From NCBI GenBank assembly GCA_947625465.1, contig CANQOK010000024.1, forward strand, positions 1 through 36,412: DNA of 36,412 nt, written 5' to 3'. The number at the start of each line of letters is the position of its first letter. Within the stretch, counting starts at the first letter, position 1. Source of the stretch: an uncultured Lachnospiraceae bacterium (GTDB taxonomy: Bacteria > Bacillota > Clostridia > Lachnospirales > Lachnospiraceae). A program made the translations under genes and the position numbers. This document shows, piece by piece, positions 13,199-21,819 of the stretch. The notes below the pieces were generated by a model. The model saw nothing but the letters and a program-made list of their open reading frames with translations, was not told where the DNA came from and made no database searches.

Positions 13199-16100
13199 CT
13201 ACTTCTTATTGTTCACAACCTCATAAAACGCTTCGATCTGCGCCTGCTCATTGCTCATTCCCTTTTCTTCCATCTTTACAATGGTCGCCAGCATTTCCTG
13301 GTAATCTCTCGGAATGATCTTCTTAAATTTGGGCAGATAGTTGGCGAAATCCGCCAGCACTTCTTTCCCTTTCTTGGAATTGGTGGAAGCCACATGCTCT
13401 TCGATCATGTGCTTTAATTCCTGAATATCGAATTTCTCCGTCAGGCCGCTGACATTGACCAGTTCCTTATTCATCTTCATATACAGGTCGCTGTCTTCAT
13501 CCAGCACATATGCGATACCGCCGCTCATACCGGCCGCGAAGTTTTTGCCGGTCTTGCCCAGTACCACAACCCGGCCGCCGGTCATATACTCACAGCCGTG
13601 GTCACCTACCCCTTCCACAACAGCGGTCGCGCCGGAATTCCGGACGCAGAACCGTTCGCCGGCCACGCCGTTGATAAAGGCTTTTCCGCTGGTCGCGCCA
13701 AATAACGCCACATTTCCGATAATGATGTTTTCATCTTCTTTAAATTTGCTGCCCTTGGGCGGATAAACGATCAGCTTACCGCCGGACAGTCCCTTGCCGA
13801 AGTAGTCGTTGCTGTCGCCGATCAGTTCCAGTGTCAGACCGTTGGGAATAAACGCGCCAAAGCTCTGGCCGCCCGCGCCGTGACATTTTACCGTAAAGGT
13901 ATCGTCCGGCAGCGTATCGCCGTATTTTCTGGTGATCTCCGAACCAAACTGGGTTCCGAAGGTACGGTCCGTATTGGTTACGTCTACTTCAACACAGCGC
14001 TTCTGCTTCTTATTGAGCGCCGTCTTAAATTCTTTCATCAGTACGGTTTCATCCAGGGTTTCTTCCAGTTTGAAATCGTACAGATTTTTATTTAAATACT
14101 GAATGGTTTCCGTATAGGGACTTGCCAGAATATTGGACAGATCCACCTCGGCCTCTACGCCGGCCAGATCTGTTCTCGGCCGCAGAAGATCCGTTCTGCC
14201 GACCAGTTCATCTACGGTGCGCACGCCTAATTTTGCCATATGCTCCCGCAGATCCTGCGCGATAAACCGCATAAAGTTCACTACATACTCCGGCTTGCCG
14301 GTAAAACGCTTCCTGAGCTCCGGATTCTGCGTTGCGACTCCGACCGGACAAGTATCCAGATTACATACCCGCATCATTACACAGCCCATGGTAACCAGCG
14401 GTGCCGTCGCGAATCCGAATTCCTCCGCGCCAAGCAGAGCCGCGATCAGCACATCCCGCCCGGTCATCAGCTTGCCGTCCGTCTCCAGGGCCACCTTGTT
14501 CCGCAGTCCGTTCTGGATCAGCGTCTGATGCGCTTCCGCCAGACCGAGTTCCCACGGAAGACCGGCGTTGTAAATGGAGTTTCTCGGCGCCGCGCCCGTT
14601 CCGCCTTCATAACCGGAAATCAGGATCACGCCCGCGCCCGCTTTCGCCACGCCGGCTGCGACCGTGCCTACGCCCGCCTCGGATACCAGCTTGACGGAAA
14701 TTTTCGCGTCTTTATTGGCGTTCTTTAAATCGTAGATCAGCTGCGCCAGATCTTCGATCGAATAAATATCGTGATGCGGCGGCGGGGAGATCAGGCTTAC
14801 GCCCGGCGTGGAATGTCTGGTCTTGGCAATCCACGGGTAAACCTTTTTGCCCGGCAGATGTCCGCCTTCTCCCGGCTTCGCGCCCTGCGCCATCTTGATC
14901 TGGATTTCTTTGGCGCTGGTCAAATACCGGGAAGTTACGCCGAACCGCCCCGACGCTACCTGTTTAATGGCAGAGCAGCGGTTCAGACCGTCCTTGCCTG
15001 TTTCCAGACGCTCCAGGGCCTCTCCGCCCTCACCGGAATTGGATTTGCCGTGCAGCATATTCATGGCGATCGCCATGGTTTCATGCGCTTCCTGCGAAAT
15101 GGAACCGTAGGACATGGCGCCGGTCTTAAACCGGGTTACAATGGAATCGACACTCTCCACTTCCTCCAGCGGAACTCCGGCTTCCGGATAGTTAAATTCC
15201 ATCAGGCCGCGCAGATTTACGGTTCCCATTTCCTCATTGATCATCTTAGCGTATTCTTTATAAATATTGTAATCGCCTGTTCTGGCTGCCATCTGCAGCA
15301 AATGGATCGTCTTCGGATTGTACAGATGCTCTTCCTTGCCGGACCGCGCTTTATGGCTGCCCCGGCTGTCTAAGGTCTCGTCCGTGCCCAGTCCCAGCGG
15401 ATCGAACGCGCTGGAATGCAGCTGATCCACACGGTTTTCGATATCTTTCAGGGTAATTCCGCCAATGCGGCTGACCGTATTGGTGAAATAGGTATCAATG
15501 ACTTCTTTGCTGATTCCCACCGCTTCAAAGATCTGCGATCCGTGATAGGACTGGATCGTGGAAATTCCCATTTTGGAAGCGATCTTGACAATACCGTGCA
15601 GAACCGCGTCATTGTAATCGCTGACTGCGGCATAATAATCCTTATCCAGCAGTTCTTCTTCGATCAGCTTCTTGATCGTCTCCTGTGCCAGATACGGGTT
15701 GACCGCGCAGGCTCCATACCCCAACAGCGCCGCGAAATGGTGCACCTCTCTGGGTTCCCCGCTTTCCAGGATCATAGCGACAGAAGTCCGTTTTTTGGTT
15801 ACGACCAGATGCTGATGCAGGGCGGAAACAGCCAGCAGCGAGGGGATCGCCACATGGTTTTCATCCACGCCCCGGTCAGACAGGATCAGAATATTCGCGC
15901 CTTCTTTATGCGCTTTATCCGCCACCAGATACATATGCTCGATGGCCTTTTTCAGCGAGGTATTCTTATAGTACAAAAGCGGAACTTCCGCCACCTTAAA
16001 GCCCGGCACCCGCATTTCCTTGATCTTCATGATGTCGGTACTGGTCAGGATCGGATTATGCACACGCAGCACCTGACAGTTTTCCGGCCGTTCCTCCAGG

Positions 16101-17749
16101 ATGTTGCCGTCCTCGCCCACATAAACCGTAGTCGATGTGACAACCTCTTCCCGGATCGCGTCAATCGGCGGATTGGTAACCTGGGCAAAAAGCTGCTTAA
16201 AATAGTTAAACAGCGGCTGATTCTGCTTTGACAGCACCGCCAGCGGGCTGTCCGTACCCATAGCCGCAATGGGCTCGCTGCCTGTCTGGGCCATCGGTAA
16301 GATCGAAGTCTTAACATCTTCATAGGTATAGCCAAACGCCTTCTGCAGACGGGTCCGTTCCTCCGGAGAATGCTCCTGTACCTTTTTATTGGGGATCTTT
16401 AAGTCTTTCAGATTCACAAGTTTGCTGTCGAGCCACTCTCCGTACGGCTGACGGGACGCGTAGCTTTCCTTCAGCTCCTCGTCATCGATGACTTTCCCCT
16501 GTACCGTGTCTACCAGCAGCATACGGCCCGGACGCAGACGTTCCTTGCACACGATATGCTCCGGCTCAATCTCCAGCGCGCCAACCTCAGAGGACAGGAT
16601 CACATGATCATCATCCGTGATATAATACCGGGAAGGACGCAGACCGTTGCGGTCCAGCACAGCCCCCATGATATCTCCATCCGAAAACAGAATCGACGCC
16701 GGTCCGTCCCACGGCTCCATCATGGTAGCGTAATACTGGTAGAAATCCCGCTTGGATTTGCTGATCGTCGCGTTGTTCTCCCATGCTTCCGGGATCGTGA
16801 TCATCACTGCCAGCGGCAGATCCATGCCGCTCATTACCAGGAATTCCAGCGTATTATCCAGCATGGCGGAATCGGAGCCCTCCGTATTAACAACAGGCAT
16901 AACTTTATCCAGATCGCCTTTTAAATGTTCGGAGGCCATGGTTTCTTCTCTGGCCAGCATCTTATCCGCATTTCCCCGGATTGTATTGATCTCTCCGTTA
17001 TGTACGATCATACGGTTCGGATGGGCACGCTGCCAGCTCGGATTTGTATTGGTACTGAACCGGGAATGTACGATGGCGATCGCGGATTCATAATCCGGAT
17101 CCTGCAGATCCGGATAGAACAGACGCAGATCTCCGACCAGGAACATTCCTTTATAAACAATGGTACGGCTGGACAAGGAAACCACATAGGTATCCTCGTT
17201 ACTCTGTTCAAACACACGCCGCGCTACATACAGCTTCCGGTCAAATTCCAGACCTTTCGCCACCTGACGGGGCCGCTTGATAAAACACTGCATAATGCAG
17301 GGCATACATTCCACTGCTTTCTGCCCCAACACTTCGGGCGCAATGGGAACCGTTCTCCAGCCCAGGATCTCCATCCCTTCCTTCTGAACGATGATCTCAA
17401 ACATCTTCTTCGCCTGATTTCTTGCCAGCTCATGCTGAGGAAAGAAAAACATTCCGATACCGTAGTCACGCTCGGAGCCCAAAAAAACGCCTAAAGACTT
17501 TGCAGCTTTCTGGAAGAACTTATGGGAAATCTGCAGCAGAATCCCTACTCCATCACCTGTTTTGCCTTCGGCGTCCTTGCCGGCTCTATGTTCTAATGTT
17601 TCTACGATCGTCAGAGCACTCTCAACCGTCTTGTGAGACTTGATGCCCTTGATATTCACAACGGCGCCGATCCCACAGTTATCATGCTCAAATCTCGGAG
17701 AATATAATCCCTTCTGCTCAGCAGACTGCGCGTTCACATTCTGCTTCAT
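13199..17749 (-). CDS. gltB: Glutamate synthase large subunit (1516 aa)
   Basis: The alpha subunit of NADPH-dependent GOGAT hydrolyses glutamine and channels ammonia to 2-oxoglutarate. The start at 17749 is chosen from AAAGGA 9 bases upstream. The catalytic Cys (residue 25, 'HDNCGIGAVV') would become the N-terminal nucleophile after a 24-residue propeptide is removed. The amidotransferase domain runs to about 430, a central domain follows, then the FMN/synthase domain with 'GGTGAAPRNSIYNAGLPWELG'. The 3Fe-4S cluster Cys residues lie in 'CVMMRVCNLDTCPVG', and the C-terminal GxGxG beta-helix domain has 'GAGGQSFGAF'. It is first in the gltBD operon, with a promoter at 17807-17835. Confidence 0.97.
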   Translation of the reverse strand: MKQNVNAQSAEQKGLYSPRFEHDNCGIGAVVNIKGIKSHKTVESALTIVETLEHRAGKDAEGKTGDGVGILLQISHKFFQKAAKSLGVFLGSERDYGIGMFFFPQHELARNQAKKMFEIIVQKEGMEILGWRTVPIAPEVLGQKAVECMPCIMQCFIKRPRQVAKGLEFDRKLYVARRVFEQSNEDTYVVSLSSRTIVYKGMFLVGDLRLFYPDLQDPDYESAIAIVHSRFSTNTNPSWQRAHPNRMIVHNGEINTIRGNADKMLAREETMASEHLKGDLDKVMPVVNTEGSDSAMLDNTLEFLVMSGMDLPLAVMITIPEAWENNATISKSKRDFYQYYATMMEPWDGPASILFSDGDIMGAVLDRNGLRPSRYYITDDDHVILSSEVGALEIEPEHIVCKERLRPGRMLLVDTVQGKVIDDEELKESYASRQPYGEWLDSKLVNLKDLKIPNKKVQEHSPEERTRLQKAFGYTYEDVKTSILPMAQTGSEPIAAMGTDSPLAVLSKQNQPLFNYFKQLFAQVTNPPIDAIREEVVTSTTVYVGEDGNILEERPENCQVLRVHNPILTSTDIMKIKEMRVPGFKVAEVPLLYYKNTSLKKAIEHMYLVADKAHKEGANILILSDRGVDENHVAIPSLLAVSALHQHLVVTKKRTSVAMILESGEPREVHHFAALLGYGACAVNPYLAQETIKKLIEEELLDKDYYAAVSDYNDAVLHGIVKIASKMGISTIQSYHGSQIFEAVGISKEVIDTYFTNTVSRIGGITLKDIENRVDQLHSSAFDPLGLGTDETLDSRGSHKARSGKEEHLYNPKTIHLLQMAARTGDYNIYKEYAKMINEEMGTVNLRGLMEFNYPEAGVPLEEVESVDSIVTRFKTGAMSYGSISQEAHETMAIAMNMLHGKSNSGEGGEALERLETGKDGLNRCSAIKQVASGRFGVTSRYLTSAKEIQIKMAQGAKPGEGGHLPGKKVYPWIAKTRHSTPGVSLISPPPHHDIYSIEDLAQLIYDLKNANKDAKISVKLVSEAGVGTVAAGVAKAGAGVILISGYEGGTGAAPRNSIYNAGLPWELGLAEAHQTLIQNGLRNKVALETDGKLMTGRDVLIAALLGAEEFGFATAPLVTMGCVMMRVCNLDTCPVGVATQNPELRKRFTGKPEYVVNFMRFIAQDLREHMAKLGVRTVDELVGRTDLLRPRTDLAGVEAEVDLSNILASPYTETIQYLNKNLYDFKLEETLDETVLMKEFKTALNKKQKRCVEVDVTNTDRTFGTQFGSEITRKYGDTLPDDTFTVKCHGAGGQSFGAFIPNGLTLELIGDSNDYFGKGLSGGKLIVYPPKGSKFKEDENIIIGNVALFGATSGKAFINGVAGERFCVRNSGATAVVEGVGDHGCEYMTGGRVVVLGKTGKNFAAGMSGGIAYVLDEDSDLYMKMNKELVNVSGLTEKFDIQELKHMIEEHVASTNSKKGKEVLADFANYLPKFKKIIPRDYQEMLATIVKMEEKGMSNEQAQIEAFYEVVNNKK

Positions 17750-17806
17750 AGTCGTGATTCCTTTCTCTTTGTACTCGTATTGATTATTTCTGTGTAGTCG
17801 TTTTCC

Positions 17807-17835
17807 ACTATACAACAAAAAAATGCAATTGTAAA
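17807..17835 (-). promoter_or_regulatory. Sigma-A promoter of gltBD
   Basis: TTTACA (17830-17835) and TATAGT (17807-17812) with 17-base spacing, about 60 bases before the start codon. Confidence 0.75.
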
Positions 17836-17842
17836 GCGGAAG

Positions 17843-17862
17843 AATTCATATTTTTATGAATT
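17843..17862. promoter_or_regulatory. Inverted repeat just upstream of the gltB -35
   Basis: AATTCATA and TATGAATT are perfect 8-bp arms around TTTT, 8 bases upstream of the -35 box. The place suits a regulator-binding site. It could also be a weak terminator of the HAD gene. Confidence 0.4.
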
Positions 17863-17882
17863 TATTGACATTTCAGCAAATA

Positions 17883-18545
17883 TCAGGCCAGCAGCCAGTT
17901 TTCCAATTCTTCCACCGTACCCGCAATAAAATCGGCGCCGGCCGCTTCCAGTTCGCCTTCTTCGGCGTAGCCGAACCGCACGCCTACGCCCGCGATCCCA
18001 CAGGTTTTAGCGCCGATGATGTCATGCTTCCGGTCGCCTACCATCACACATTCCGCCGCGGCCTGCCCGGGCGTAAGTCCAAACCGGCGGAAGGTCTCTT
18101 CGATCACTTCTGCCTTGGCAACCCGTTCTCCGCTTAACTCACTGCCGCAGATCACATCCAGATAGGGCGCGATCCCGTATTTTTCCACAATCTGTACCGC
18201 ATAAACTTCCGGTTTGGAGGTCGCCAGCGCCAGCTTGAGACCCGCTGCCTTCAGATGAGACAACAGCGGAAGAATACCGGGATAGAGCTCATTTTCAAAC
18301 AGACCGATCGTGCCAAAGCGTTCCCGATAGCAAGCGACCGCCTGTTCGGATTCTTCTTTTGTCATTCCGCAGTACTCCATAAAAGACTGCCACAGCGGCG
18401 GCCCGATAAACGGCAGCAGTTCATCCTTCGTGGGAACCGGTCTGCCCATTTTGGCAAGCGCGTACTGTACGCAGCCTGTGATCCCTTCCTTCGGATTCGT
18501 CAGGGTGCCGTCCAGATCAAATAAAACATAGGGATATCGCATCAT
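17883..18545 (-). CDS. HAD-family phosphatase, phosphoglycolate phosphatase-like (220 aa)
   Basis: Haloacid dehalogenase-type hydrolase that probably removes phosphate from a small metabolite. Motif I 'FDLDGTLTNP' (residues 9-18) holds the nucleophile Asp. The helical cap (about 20-85) is of the PGMB/Gph type. Motif II is 'LALATSKPE', the motif III Lys is in 'VAKAEVIEETFRRFG', and motif IV is 'MVGDRKHDIIGAK'. Length is normal. It stands alone between gltB and the divergent dehydrogenase gene. The ribosome site (CAGG) is weak. The substrate cannot be told from sequence; pyrophosphatase PpaX-like activity is an alternative. Confidence 0.88.
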   Translation of the reverse strand: MMRYPYVLFDLDGTLTNPKEGITGCVQYALAKMGRPVPTKDELLPFIGPPLWQSFMEYCGMTKEESEQAVACYRERFGTIGLFENELYPGILPLLSHLKAAGLKLALATSKPEVYAVQIVEKYGIAPYLDVICGSELSGERVAKAEVIEETFRRFGLTPGQAAAECVMVGDRKHDIIGAKTCGIAGVGVRFGYAEEGELEAAGADFIAGTVEELENWLLA

Positions 18546-18642
18546 TCATACCTGTTCTCTTTCTTCGTAATCTGTATGAATCAGTATACCATGAAAGCGG
18601 CGGCGGCACAACCGGATTTCTATATTTTATGACGCGGAATCA

Positions 18643-18671
18643 TTGACGAATACAAAGTTTTTTATTATACT
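18643..18671 (+). promoter_or_regulatory. Sigma-A promoter of the shikimate dehydrogenase gene
   Basis: TTGACG (18643-18648) and TATACT (18666-18671) with 17-base spacing, about 47 bases before the ATG. Confidence 0.75.
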
Positions 18672-18717
18672 GATAACCAAATTTTAACGCAAAACAATTC
18701 GGAAAGGAACGCTGATT

Positions 18718-19584
18718 ATGAATCTGACAATCACGGGAACTACAATTTTGACAGGACTTTTAGGCAGTCCGGTACGGCACAGCATCTCTCCGCTGATGCA
18801 CAACGAGAGCTTTGATCTGCTGGGGCTGGACTATGCCTATCTGTGTTTTGATATCAATGAACAGACGCTTCCGGCCGCGGTAGACGGACTGAAAACGCTG
18901 GGTGTACGCGGATTTAATCTGACGATGCCCAACAAAAATCTGATGTGCGGCCTGTGCGACCGGTTAAGCCAGGCGGCGCAGATTGCCGGAGCGGTCAATA
19001 CGGTTGTAAATGACAATGGAATTCTGACCGGATACACAACGGACGGGATCGGTTATATGCGCGCGGCGGAAGACGCCGGTTACGATCTGATCGGGAAAAA
19101 GATCACACTGCTCGGCGCCGGCGGCGCTGCCACCGCTATTTTGGTACAGGCGGCTCTGGACGGCGTTGCGGAGATCTCCGTTTTCAGCATCCGCGATCAG
19201 TTCTTTGACCGGGCCGCTCATATCGTAGCGCAGTTAAACGAGCAGACAGACTGCAAAGTAACGCTGTACGACTTTGACGACGATTCTGTTCTGCGCCGGG
19301 AGATCGGCAGCAGCTATCTGCTGTTAAACGCTACTTCTGTCGGGATGGCGCCCAATACGGACCGCTGCGTGATCAAAGACGCTTCTTTTTTCCATCCGGA
19401 TCTGGTGGTTTCCGACGTGATCTACAATCCCCGCGAGACCAAACTGCTCGCCATGGCAAGAGAAGCCGGTCTGCCCACCTTCAACGGCCTGTATATGCTG
19501 CTGTATCAGGGAGCGGAGGCCTTTAAGCTCTGGACCGGAAAGGAAATGCCGACAGACGCCATTAAAAAGCTGTACTTCTCCTGA
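18718..19584 (+). CDS. Shikimate/quinate dehydrogenase, YdiB-like (288 aa)
   Basis: Reversibly oxidises shikimate or quinate with NAD(P). The N-terminal substrate domain has 'GSPVRHSISPLMHN' and 'NLTMPNKN', the latter closer to YdiB (NLSMPNK) than to AroE (NVTIPHK). 'NTVVNDNGILTGYTTDGIG' carries the catalytic-site Asp. The nucleotide domain has 'LLGAGGAATAI', followed by 'SVFSIRDQFFDRA', where an AroE enzyme would show an NRT motif. 'QGAEAFKLWTGKEMP' closes the fold. Length is normal. AAAGGA precedes the ATG. It is a single gene with its own promoter. Whether it serves aromatic synthesis or quinate breakdown is open, as no other aro genes are nearby. Confidence 0.92.
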   Translation: MNLTITGTTILTGLLGSPVRHSISPLMHNESFDLLGLDYAYLCFDINEQTLPAAVDGLKTLGVRGFNLTMPNKNLMCGLCDRLSQAAQIAGAVNTVVNDNGILTGYTTDGIGYMRAAEDAGYDLIGKKITLLGAGGAATAILVQAALDGVAEISVFSIRDQFFDRAAHIVAQLNEQTDCKVTLYDFDDDSVLRREIGSSYLLLNATSVGMAPNTDRCVIKDASFFHPDLVVSDVIYNPRETKLLAMAREAGLPTFNGLYMLLYQGAEAFKLWTGKEMPTDAIKKLYFS

Positions 19585-19622
19585 TCCGTCAGGTGAAGCC
19601 AACTGCAGAAACAGCATGCCGT

Positions 19623-20297
19623 TTATTTTGCCCTTTGCATATAGGCCTGCTTCGTTCCGAAAAACACACTGCTGCCCAGATGCAGGATATGTGTGGCGTA
19701 TTGCATTGCCGCTTCGATATCATGTGAGATCATAAGGATCGTGATCTTTTCCCGTTTATTCAGAGAATCGATCAGCTGATACATCTCTGCCGTCACTTTC
19801 GGATCCAGTCCGGACACCGGCTCGTCCAAAAGCAGCATTTTCTTTGTCGCGCACAGCGCGCGAGCCAGCAATACCCGCTGCTGCTGTCCACCGGACAGTT
19901 CCCGATAACTGTGCCGCGCCAGAGACGCGATCCCCATTTTCTCCATATTGTCCGCCGCACTCTTCCTGGCTGCTTTCGTATAGAACGGGCGCAGTCCGTT
20001 TCTCCCCTGGCAGCCGGACAGAACGATTTCTTCCACGGTCGCCGGGAAATCCCTCTGCGCATCCGTCTGCTGGGGCAGATAACCAATCTCGCTCTGTACC
20101 AGCCCGTCTCCGGTCGTCACCGTCCCGGACATGGCGGCGTGCAGGTTCAGGATCGTCTTCATCAGCGTAGTTTTTCCGGAGCCGTTTTCTCCTACGATAC
20201 AGAGATAGTCTCCTTCGTGTACTTCAAAATTTAAGTCATGTACGATTTCTCTGCCGTCGTATCCCAGGCAAAGATTCTGACAGATCAGTTGTGCCAT
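19623..20297 (-). CDS. ABC transporter ATP-binding protein, Zn/Mn (ZnuC-like) family (224 aa)
   Basis: Energy-supplying subunit resembling those of metal-ion importers. It has Walker A 'GENGSGKTT' (about 37), Q-loop 'YLPQQTDAQRDFPATVEEIV', signature 'LSGGQQQR', Walker B 'KMLLLDEPVSGLD' and H-loop 'MISHDIEAAMQYATHILHL'. The Q-loop and final segment fit the ZnuC/MntB group. Length is normal. Oddly, no permease or binding protein gene adjoins it: a dehydrogenase gene converges from one side and an MFS gene diverges on the other. It may pair with a permease elsewhere or be a leftover of a lost operon. Confidence 0.88.
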   Translation of the reverse strand: MAQLICQNLCLGYDGREIVHDLNFEVHEGDYLCIVGENGSGKTTLMKTILNLHAAMSGTVTTGDGLVQSEIGYLPQQTDAQRDFPATVEEIVLSGCQGRNGLRPFYTKAARKSAADNMEKMGIASLARHSYRELSGGQQQRVLLARALCATKKMLLLDEPVSGLDPKVTAEMYQLIDSLNKREKITILMISHDIEAAMQYATHILHLGSSVFFGTKQAYMQRAK

Positions 20298-20392
20298 CGT
20301 TTTTCACTCCATGAATGCGATTTGCTTAAACATAAGTCTGTATGTAATAGTAACAGTTTTTAATTGGAATGGCAAGGGTTTTACGGATATAC

Positions 20393-20416
20393 CATACACC
20401 GAAATACAAGTGTATG
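20393..20416. promoter_or_regulatory. Inverted repeat upstream of the MFS gene
   Basis: CATACAC (20393-20399) and GTGTATG (20410-20416) are perfect arms around 10 bases, between the divergent ABC ATPase and MFS genes. A regulator operator is possible. Confidence 0.3.
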
Positions 20417-20469
20417 CAGATCTCAGCATTGAGAAAACACTTTACATAACATCCAGGCAGGTAAATATT

Positions 20470-21690
20470 ATGAACGAAAATCGAAAGTATCAAAAAACGC
20501 TGACGGCCTGTTATCTGGGATTTATCACTCAGGCCATCGCCGCCAATTTTGCGCCCCTTCTGTTTTTAACTTTTCAAAGCACCTACGGGATCTCACTGGA
20601 AAAGATCGCTCTGATTCCCGCTGTGTTTTACCTGACGCAGCTGCTGGTTGACCTTGGAGCAACCAAATTCGCGGACAAAATCGGCTACCGTATCTGTGTA
20701 GTGGCCTCTCAGGCGCTTTCGGCAGCGGGGCTTGTGCTGCTGGCGGTTCTCCCGGGGATTCTCCCCGTACCCTTTTCGGGGATTCTCATTGCGGTGGTAT
20801 TTTACGCTATCGGCAGCGGCCTGGTAGAAGTGCTGGTGAGCCCTATTGTGGAAGCCTGTCCTTTTGAAAACAAGGAAGGCAGAATGAGTCTGCTGCACTC
20901 GTTTTACTGTTGGGGCGCGGTAGGCGTGATCCTGGGGTCCGCTCTCTTTTTCGCGGTATTCGGCATCGAAAATTGGAAGATCCTTACGCTGATCTGGGCA
21001 TTGGTGCCGCTGGTAAATGTCTTTCATTTTCTCACCTGTCCCATAGAACGTCTGGTGGAAGACGGCGAAGGTCTGCCCATCCGCAGACTGATCCGGCTGC
21101 CGATGCTGTGGATGATGATCTTACTGATGGTCTGTTCCGGCGCATCCGAAGCAGCTATGGCGCAATGGGCGTCCGCATTTACAGAGTCGGCTCTCGGGGT
21201 ATCCAAAACGGTGGGGGATCTGGCCGGTCCCTGTCTGTTTGCCGTTTTCATGGGCATTTCCCGTATCCTGTACGGAAAAATGAGCGAGAAATTGAATCTG
21301 ACAAAGACCATGCTGCTGTGCGGTCTGCTGTGCGTAGCGTGTTATTTGCTGGCCTCCCTTTCTTCTCTGCCGATTCTTGGCCTGATCGGGTGCTCGCTTT
21401 GCGGTTTCAGCGTGGGCATTATGTGGCCGGGTACGATCAGCCTTTCTTCCCAGAAGTGTCCGAAAGGCGGCACCGCTATGTTCGCTTTCTTAGCGTTAGC
21501 CGGAGATTTTGGCGCTACGGCAAGCCCGGCAATGGTGGGAAATTTCTCGGAGCTGGCGAACGGCAATCTGAAAATCGGGCTGCTGGCCGCCACAATCTTC
21601 CCGATCCTTTTAGTGGTCGGTTTACTGGTTTTGAACCGAAAGATGAAAATTGCCAGCATGCTTCATGATCGCCATTCAAGATCAGATTAG
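20470..21690 (+). CDS. MFS transporter (406 aa)
   Basis: Twelve-span major facilitator. The start at 20470 (MNENRKYQK) is chosen because a hydrophilic start followed by the first span fits the family and AGG lies upstream; the frame extends 53 codons further without a ribosome site. Spans begin at about residue 13 ('YLGFITQAIAANFAPLLFL'). The loop after span 2 carries 'DKIGYR', the family's charged motif. The loop after span 8 has 'GKMSEKLN'. 'GFSVGIMWPGTISLS' resembles sugar-type (FucP-like) MFS proteins. The substrate is unknown. It stands alone, convergent with the ECF operon. Confidence 0.85.
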   Translation: MNENRKYQKTLTACYLGFITQAIAANFAPLLFLTFQSTYGISLEKIALIPAVFYLTQLLVDLGATKFADKIGYRICVVASQALSAAGLVLLAVLPGILPVPFSGILIAVVFYAIGSGLVEVLVSPIVEACPFENKEGRMSLLHSFYCWGAVGVILGSALFFAVFGIENWKILTLIWALVPLVNVFHFLTCPIERLVEDGEGLPIRRLIRLPMLWMMILLMVCSGASEAAMAQWASAFTESALGVSKTVGDLAGPCLFAVFMGISRILYGKMSEKLNLTKTMLLCGLLCVACYLLASLSSLPILGLIGCSLCGFSVGIMWPGTISLSSQKCPKGGTAMFAFLALAGDFGATASPAMVGNFSELANGNLKIGLLAATIFPILLVVGLLVLNRKMKIASMLHDRHSRSD

Positions 21691-21743
21691 CATATTTCCG
21701 CTTTATTCCCTATCTGCATTAGAAGCTGATAATGTGTTTAACT

Positions 21744-21772
21744 CAAATAGCTACGCAATGCGTAGCTATTTG
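21744..21772. terminator. Palindromic hairpin between convergent genes
   Basis: CAAATAGCTACGCA and TGCGTAGCTATTTG are perfect 14-bp arms around one base. It lies between the MFS stop and the end of the ECF operon, so it may end transcripts from both sides, though T-runs are short. Confidence 0.55.
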
Positions 21773-21819
21773 GAAGCATTAAATAAAACTGCCACATATT
21801 TTCTTCAACGCATATTCTC

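Noticed and set aside
13199-17749. Possibility that gltB is archaeal-type or a split enzyme
   Set aside because: The amidotransferase Cys, FMN domain, 3Fe-4S Cys motif and GxGxG domain are all present in one chain of normal length.
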